A stretch of DNA of 21,125 bases from NCBI GenBank assembly GCA_003427395.1, contig BFEA01000769.1, positions 318,314 through 339,438 on the forward strand. Direction: 5' to 3'. This DNA is from Chara braunii. Taxonomy: Eukaryota > Streptophyta > Charophyceae > Charales > Characeae. Positions 16,191 to 21,125 of the stretch are shown one piece after another. The notes under the pieces are model-generated. The model was not told the origin of the DNA and searched no databases. It saw nothing but the letters and a program-made list of their open reading frames with translations. The translations under genes were made by a program, and so were the position numbers. Numbering within the stretch: the stretch's first letter is position 1; every line of letters starts with the position of its first letter.

Positions 16191-16670
16191 CGTGGTGCCA
16201 GCGGGAGGTGCTGCTGTTCGCAGCAGGTCCTCGACAAGTGGTGCAGGGGAGACTCTGCCCATTTTGCACGGCGGCGGCAGGTCCTCGGCAAGCGGTGCAG
16301 GGGAGACTCTGCCCGTTTTGCACGGCGGCGGTAGTCATCAGCAAGTGGTGCAGAGGAGACTCTGCCCTTTTTGCGCAGCGTCGGCAACCATTTTTAGAGT
16401 GACTTTGGGGTGATGCTGTCCGCTCGGCACGGCAACGGCGGCGCTTTTTTGCGGTGACGCGGAAGCACTGCCAAGTTTTTGCGGCGGCGCCACAAAGATT
16501 TTGGCGGTAACGCGGAAGCGCTGCCGATTTTTTTTGCGGCGGCGGCACTGAGATTTTGACAGTGGTGCGGAAGTGCTGCCGAATTTCTGCGGCAGCAGCC
16601 CTGCTTTTGACGGCAGTGGCGCGGAAGTGCTGCCGGTTTTTCACGGCGGTGGCAGCAGTAGTTTTGCACT
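16190..16670. repeat. GC-rich array of about nine divergent ~54-bp units
   Basis: Three well-conserved units start near 16220, 16274 and 16328 (54, 54 and 53 bp). The shared core is GTGCAGRGGAGACTCTGCCC followed by TTTTGCACGGCGGCGG. From about 16440 to 16670 more diverged units follow every 53-55 bp with the core GCGGAAGYRCTGCC, a T-run and GCGGCGGC. The two types align with each other (TGGTGC, CTGCC, T-run, GCGGC), so they look like one old array with a younger homogenised end. Because 54 is a multiple of three, several frames stay open on both strands as 18-residue repeats (TSGAGETLPILHGGG type on plus). There is no evidence that any is translated. Confidence 0.85.
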
Positions 16671-16679
16671 GACTACATA

Positions 16680-17390
16680 AAATGGTTGGGCACTGGCGCA
16701 GGGAAGGTGCTGCTAAAATGGTAGTGCGTTTCGAAGTGGTTTAAATGTGGCGCCGCAGTGACGCGGTGACATTGAAGGCGTGTAACGGCGACATTAAGAC
16801 GTCGTCAGATTGTTGAGGTGATTGTGTGTTGAGGTGTTGTGGCAGACGGTCGTCGCAAGAGAGTGGTGTGAATCACTTTGCTGACGGCTCGTTGTGATCG
16901 TTTTCTCATCTAAAGACGAGTTTATACGACTTCACTCAAGGTCAGTCAGTTGATTGACTCAGATTTCCTTTCACACCTGTGTGAGCCCACACTTTGCTTG
17001 ACTTTGTTCATTGAATGTTCAAATGAAATGGTAGAGGAAAGTTGTGCGAGTCATGCACGTGAATGAAAAAGTCTGACTTGTGTATGGGTTGCATTGGTTT
17101 CCTTTGAACTTGCTTGTTTTGCTTTGCGATCTATGCAGGTAGGTAAAAGGATGCTAGAAAAGGAGATTGATTTTGCCAATTGGAGAGAAGGAAAAATATT
17201 GTTATGTTCCTACCCTTCGCTTGCTTGCATGTTAAGTGTACTTATATTTTGAAATGGATGGTGTCAACACGTAGTATGATAGAAAATTTGTTTGAATTTT
17301 CCTTGGGGGTTGGCACTTTCTATCTTGACTGCCCACTCCTTTTTCTAAGCCCCGCCAAGCCCCGCCATACTCTGTTGTCCTTTGTTTAAA
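16680..17390. other. Region without recognisable gene; possible 5' gene edge
   Basis: Composition changes from GC-rich (up to about 16900) to AT-richer DNA with T-rich runs. A pyrimidine stretch ending CTATGCAG followed by GTAGGTAAAAGG (about 17130-17148) looks like a 3' splice site but has no coding context. A short direct repeat AAGCCCCGCC occurs twice at 17348-17367. Nothing further can be supported. Confidence 0.3.
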
Positions 17391-20300
17391 CTTTCAAGTC
17401 GTACGGGGGAACGAGATGGACAGTCCGCGTTGGGTATGACCGCCCTTTCTCTCTGGGAAGCATCCAAGGCGGGGGTTCGTATGCTTTTGGAGTCAGCCCT
17501 GTTATCGACTTGGAGTGGACTCGATTCGTTGGGGGTGGTACTTTGCCGACTCGGTGGTGACGGCCCAACCTCTGAGATCCGGGTCTTTGGGCTCGGACGA
17601 GGGGAAGGAGTATCCACAAACCACTTCCTAGAGGGATAGGTGCATGACGGCGCAATGTGGGCCAATCCTCGTCGAACCAGGGCGACGTGGGGGTTAATTA
17701 TGTCCTTGCAGATGGTTACCTTATGTGCCACCATTAAAATAAAAAGTCGGAGACATAAGAAGCTCCAACCCGCAAGAAGGAGTAGATAATGGAGGTAATG
17801 GGTTTCTTTACGCAGTGATAACGACTGCGGTTTTGTTATAAGTAACTTGACGATGAAGAATGGATACTCCATCATCCGTGGAACAGAAAGAGTAATTATT
17901 GTCCAGGAGGACAAAGCGACCCACAATTTTTTTGTTCGCTACGCAATACTTTCCTCCAAGCAAGTTGGATATGGTACAGAGGCGTGGTCGAACCAAGAGT
18001 TCAAACTTCGGCCAGGAACCAGATCACTTGTTGATCGGCATGGTAGCAGTGAAATTGACTTGCAGAAGTCATTCCTGGCAGGGTTTAATGGGCGTCGACA
18101 AACCCAGCCGTAAGTTAAAGGTTAGGATGTCCTTCCTAATCTCTCGTCAATATTGAGTCTCCGCCTTGGAAGCGGCGGAGTAATAACCTCTTCATTCATA
18201 TAGGCCGGGAAAAATAACTTTGGCAGATCATCTTATCAAGTCAAAATTTAATCTTGTGTGATTGGATATAAAGTGTATTGATTTTATTAATTTATCTTGT
18301 GGACAGAGAATTATAAAGGGACTAGGATTATATTGTGGGTTTCATGTTTGGTTGAGACCGTCCTAGTCGACCGACGTTCGTTTGTACCTATGAGATCAGC
18401 GCCCTAGGGGACGGACAACGTTCGGGTCCACTTAGCATTAACCAAGCGTACCTATACTCCTGCGAGCGAGCACACGCCCTCGACTGACCTACCTCTGCAA
18501 TTGCATGTAAAAGCTTTCGGACGTGGGTCAGTAGCTCGGTAGGGATACGTCCCTGAGGGTGGTGACAGCCCCTTAGGGAAGGTAAGATGTGCCCCGCGAG
18601 AACCTATCCTGTCGTAGGGGACCGCGGGATGTACAGTTGGCGCACCCGGCTAGAGCGGCGAAGGGGAAATCCAACCTCGTCCGTCTCGGCGGTTCGCGAG
18701 ACTATTTATGCATTGTCCTAAGTTGTCACAGGTTTTATTTTGTTTTTACTCCTGCGTGACATGGTCGGGAGGGGTCCCGCGCTTTGCAAAAAAGGCGGGA
18801 GTCGATGCGCTCGACAGCGTCTTCCATCCTATTCCTGGGTAGTTTGGGTCGCTCCCTATCGCTACGCGAAGATTAGCAAGAAAGGAATACTGGCTGGAAC
18901 TGAGCCTATGTGTAGCCTGTGAGAGGAGAAGAAGTATACTCGCGAGTAGACACACAGTAATTTGTACAAGAAGAGTCAGGTGACATCGCTCACCTATGTG
19001 CACTTCATCTAACTTTCACGGACTGGTCTTAGGACGACTGGAGTGCTTTGTCGCTTGACTCCAGCTGCCATGCGTGAGGCACGCATTACGACCCGAGGGC
19101 GGGACATTGGCAGGGATTGAACCCCGCGCGTGATTCTGTCAAGAAGGTCGTGACCTCGTGAAAGCGTGTGTGGACCAAACATGTGAGACTGCCTTGTTGA
19201 TGTCACCTGTAATGTTCTGCCGGGACGAATGCCTTGGAGGACCTCAGGCAGTCGGAAACGCGCGGTTATGGAGCTACCAATTTAAGAGAGGATGGAGGAA
19301 AGAAGCACACGATATACGAGGCTATTTTGAGGTCGTGTGACTGCGGTTGACATTAAAGCCCTCCTATGAGAAGTAACAACAATGTCGTGCGGTTATCAAT
19401 AGCTTTCATATTATAGTCCTGCCTTGTTGGCTGGCCTTCAGTCGAGCACGTAGCCGCGAGCATTCCCATCACAACGGTTCTGTTCCGCCTGAAGTCCTCA
19501 CAACAGGCCTAGGTCGTGTCTGAGCAGAGCCCAAGTGAACTTGCGGTCGTCTTTCGGTTTGGTAATGTTCTCACTTTGTGCAGATCTTATTAATTACCAG
19601 GGGAATTTCCCTGCCTCTTTTCAAAATTGTCACCGGAGTGGTCTCGTCTTGCCGTAAGGAGGATCCAAGATCGGCATGATCACCTGCGAGTATTGTGTCA
19701 GAGTAGACTGCGATCAGAACGGAGGCGTGGGCATACAAAGTGAGTGAATTGCTAACGGATAGGTAAGGGCAGTAGTTCTTGGGTCCGAAGACAGTTTTCT
19801 TAGGTCCGTTCTGGTGGTTTTAATCAAAAGAAAGGGAATTACGAACATTATTGAGCACGATCTGATGGCTTCTAAGCCAGACCATTATGAGAGGAGACTC
19901 GGCTTCTCTATTGTGTGGGTTTTACACATGTGAGCAGACTCTTCTGTAAGTAGTTCCAAGCCCTTTTGTGAGAATGAAAGAAAGTCGATTGTTGCAGACT
20001 TCAGAAAACTTGAGGTTGTATAAAGATAAGAGCCTAATCCAAGCCATGTTTGTTTGCTTTACGATAGTTTTGTGCGTGTTTGAGTTAATGAAGGGATTCC
20101 CGGGCTCTTGGTAGTTCACCAGAAAATGAACTGATGAGCCTGTGTGCCTCGACGACGGCATAACTTGTGTGGCCCAGGCGGTGAAAGGCCAAGTACCGAG
20201 CTGCCTGAACTCGCTGGAGCAGAACTCAGAGTAGCACTTGAGGCCTTGCGACCTATCTGATTAAGAGCAGACCGCTAACTAGGGGCTGGTGAGCATTAGA

Positions 20301-20400
20301 GGAAGGAAGAAAAAACTGAGAACGATAGTATATCTGATCTTGAAGTTTTTACTTGATGGGGATTAACGAATTAATGATGTCCTTGCTAGGGAAATATATT
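17390..20400. other. Three kilobases of unassigned, non-repetitive DNA
   Basis: No retroelement domain, tandem repeat or known gene was recognised on either strand. The longest open frame is 17926-17345 on the minus strand (193 codons). It has a Leu-rich hydrophobic stretch (about residues 44-67) and then a Ser/Pro/Arg-rich, low-complexity tail. It matches no family I know and may be chance. Other open frames are under 90 codons. Mixed GC-rich blocks around 18360-18700 contain many short complementary strings and could form RNA structure, but no named RNA fits. Spliced exons, an organelle-derived insertion or plain intergenic DNA are all possible. Confidence 0.3.
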
Positions 20401-20401
20401 T

Positions 20402-20440
20402 CTACTAGATGACCCGTTGCGGCTTCGCCCGCAAAAACAG
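20402..20440 (+). mobile_element. Possible Helitron-like 5' terminus
   Basis: TCTACTAGATGACCCG begins after a T-rich AT stretch. Plant Helitrons typically begin TC, often TCTCTACTA. It is followed by a GC-rich hairpin (TTGCGG and CCGCAA around CTTCGC, about 20415-20433). CTAGNTGACCCG..GCTTCGC strings are a familiar start of dispersed repeats in many eukaryotes. No 3' CTRR end with hairpin was located before the window ends, so this is weak. Confidence 0.25.
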
Positions 20441-21070
20441 AAAAGGAAAAAAAGCACAAAAGAAAGAAAAAGCATAAGGAACTCCCCTATCATATGCCGC
20501 CGAGCCTNTTTTTCCCTTNATCTTTGAGTGTTTTGTTTGGGGAGCCATTACCTTCGCAGCATCGTTTTTGTTTTGTGATGTGCAAGAACTCTGCACTTTT
20601 CTGAGAAAATCCTGTCCATTGTCCCGTTGATGTTTTTGCAGCTAAAGATTCAGATTCAGACTTGACTTGGTTTGCTGTGTTCTCTGGATATGTTTGTGAT
20701 CAACCCATCTTGCATGTATGCATGCCCCGTGCTTACTTGTTGAGTTTTTACGCTATGTGCGCAAGTGCATGCGTGTGTGGGCGCGTCTCACTTTGGTGGG
20801 CTCGGATGATGTCATTGACGATTGGCCCGGGGAAGTTGAAGGAAGTCGGCTCCAACTATAGGAGTGACACTGATGTTACGCAGATTTTGCATTGTATGAA
20901 TGAAACAATCACCATTCAATCTGCTCTTCGGCAGTTGCTCTTCGGGTGGGGGGGGCTTGTCGGGAGTAGCATTGACATGAGAGCATATTGGAGCATTTCC
21001 GGGAAGGCAAAACGCAAAGAAGAAACGAAGTAGCACGTGTCAGAGTCACATAACGAACAGCTTGGCACAG
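20441..21070. other. Region without recognisable gene; two unresolved bases
   Basis: Bases 20508 and 20519 are N in a T/C-rich run, an assembly or base-calling gap. The plus-strand open frame 20662-21033 (123 codons) has no recognisable domain, and an opposite-strand frame is open over much of its length. It is not called as a gene. Confidence 0.4.
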
Positions 21071-21081
21071 TCCCCCCCCCA

Positions 21082-21083
<2 letters not shown>

Positions 21084-21125
<42 letters not shown>
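21084..21125. repeat. (TC)n microsatellite at window edge
   Basis: Twenty-one TC units reach the last base, preceded by a run of nine C (21072-21080). The tract is probably longer outside the window. Confidence 0.95.

Noticed and set aside
16174-16644. Minus-strand open frame of 156 codons in the GC-rich array
   Set aside because: Three or more frames on both strands are open there because the repeat unit is a multiple of three. No domain, codon bias or start context supports one of them.
17345-17926. Minus-strand open frame of 193 codons
   Set aside because: It has a hydrophobic stretch, but the rest is low-complexity Ser/Pro/Arg and resembles nothing I know. The evidence is too weak for a gene call.
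18480-18710. Possible group II or group I intron core
   Set aside because: No domain V hairpin, GTGCG-type 5' end or paired P7/P3 elements could be identified. Kept only as a question for a covariance search.
19090-19140. tRNA-like B-box (GGGTTCAATCCCTGCC on the minus strand)
   Set aside because: The T-stem does not pair over five bases and no A-box, anticodon arm or acceptor pairing is found upstream.
20662-21033. Plus-strand open frame of 123 codons
   Set aside because: Cys-rich hydrophobic start and basic tail without a domain, with an opposite-strand frame open over the same bases. Likely chance.

Overview
The window is eukaryotic nuclear DNA, almost certainly from the plant lineage. 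It contains no intact cellular protein-coding gene that I can recognise. Most of it is LTR-retrotransposon DNA of the Ty3/gypsy (Metaviridae) type on the minus strand. The primer-binding site matches the plant initiator-methionine tRNA, and long GA/CT microsatellites are frequent. The Gag start, a highly charged Lys/Glu coiled coil opening TPYTKEQEQEAAKIL, reminds me of predicted proteins abundant in charophyte algae such as Chara. That organism guess rests on memory of style, not on a search, and is tentative.

Layout. 1-1545 is flanking DNA holding a diverged, promoter-bearing repeat module. 1551-10449 is a full-length element (element 1, 8,899 bp). It has two LTRs of 945 and 955 bp that differ at about 5% of sites, a perfect 5-bp target-site duplication GTTCA (1546-1550 and 10450-10454), a primer-binding site (9481-9493) and a polypurine tract (2496-2507). 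Read on the minus strand the order is gag (8441 to 6155), protease (about 5950), reverse transcriptase (5526 to about 4640), RNase H (4499 to 3852), integrase (about 3850 to 2990) and a C-terminal chromodomain-like segment (to about 2600). That is the chromovirus-type Ty3 order. Every coding part is broken by frameshifts, stops or loss of catalytic residues, so the element is dead. 10455-12235 is flanking DNA with a second copy of the promoter-bearing module. 12236-16015 is element 2, a truncated relative of element 1 on the same strand: partial 3' LTR, chromodomain/integrase, reverse transcriptase, protease and zinc knuckle, but no 5' gag and no 5' LTR. 16016-16680 is GC-rich and holds an array of about 54-bp repeats. 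16680-20400 is single-copy-looking DNA without a recognisable gene. A possible Helitron-type terminus lies at 20402, two unresolved bases lie at 20508 and 20519, and a CT microsatellite runs off the right edge.

Comparison of the two elements is the informative part. Residues lost in one are kept in the other: the first RT catalytic Asp, the integrase catalytic Glu and the zinc-knuckle cysteines are all broken in element 1 and present in element 2. Both copies carry a TAG in frame at the same place between the nucleocapsid zinc knuckle and the protease region, a candidate gag-pol read-through stop. Both also carry internal tandem duplications (224 bp and 82 bp) whose copies differ about as much as the LTRs do. 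I see no new defence, metabolic or other multi-gene system here.
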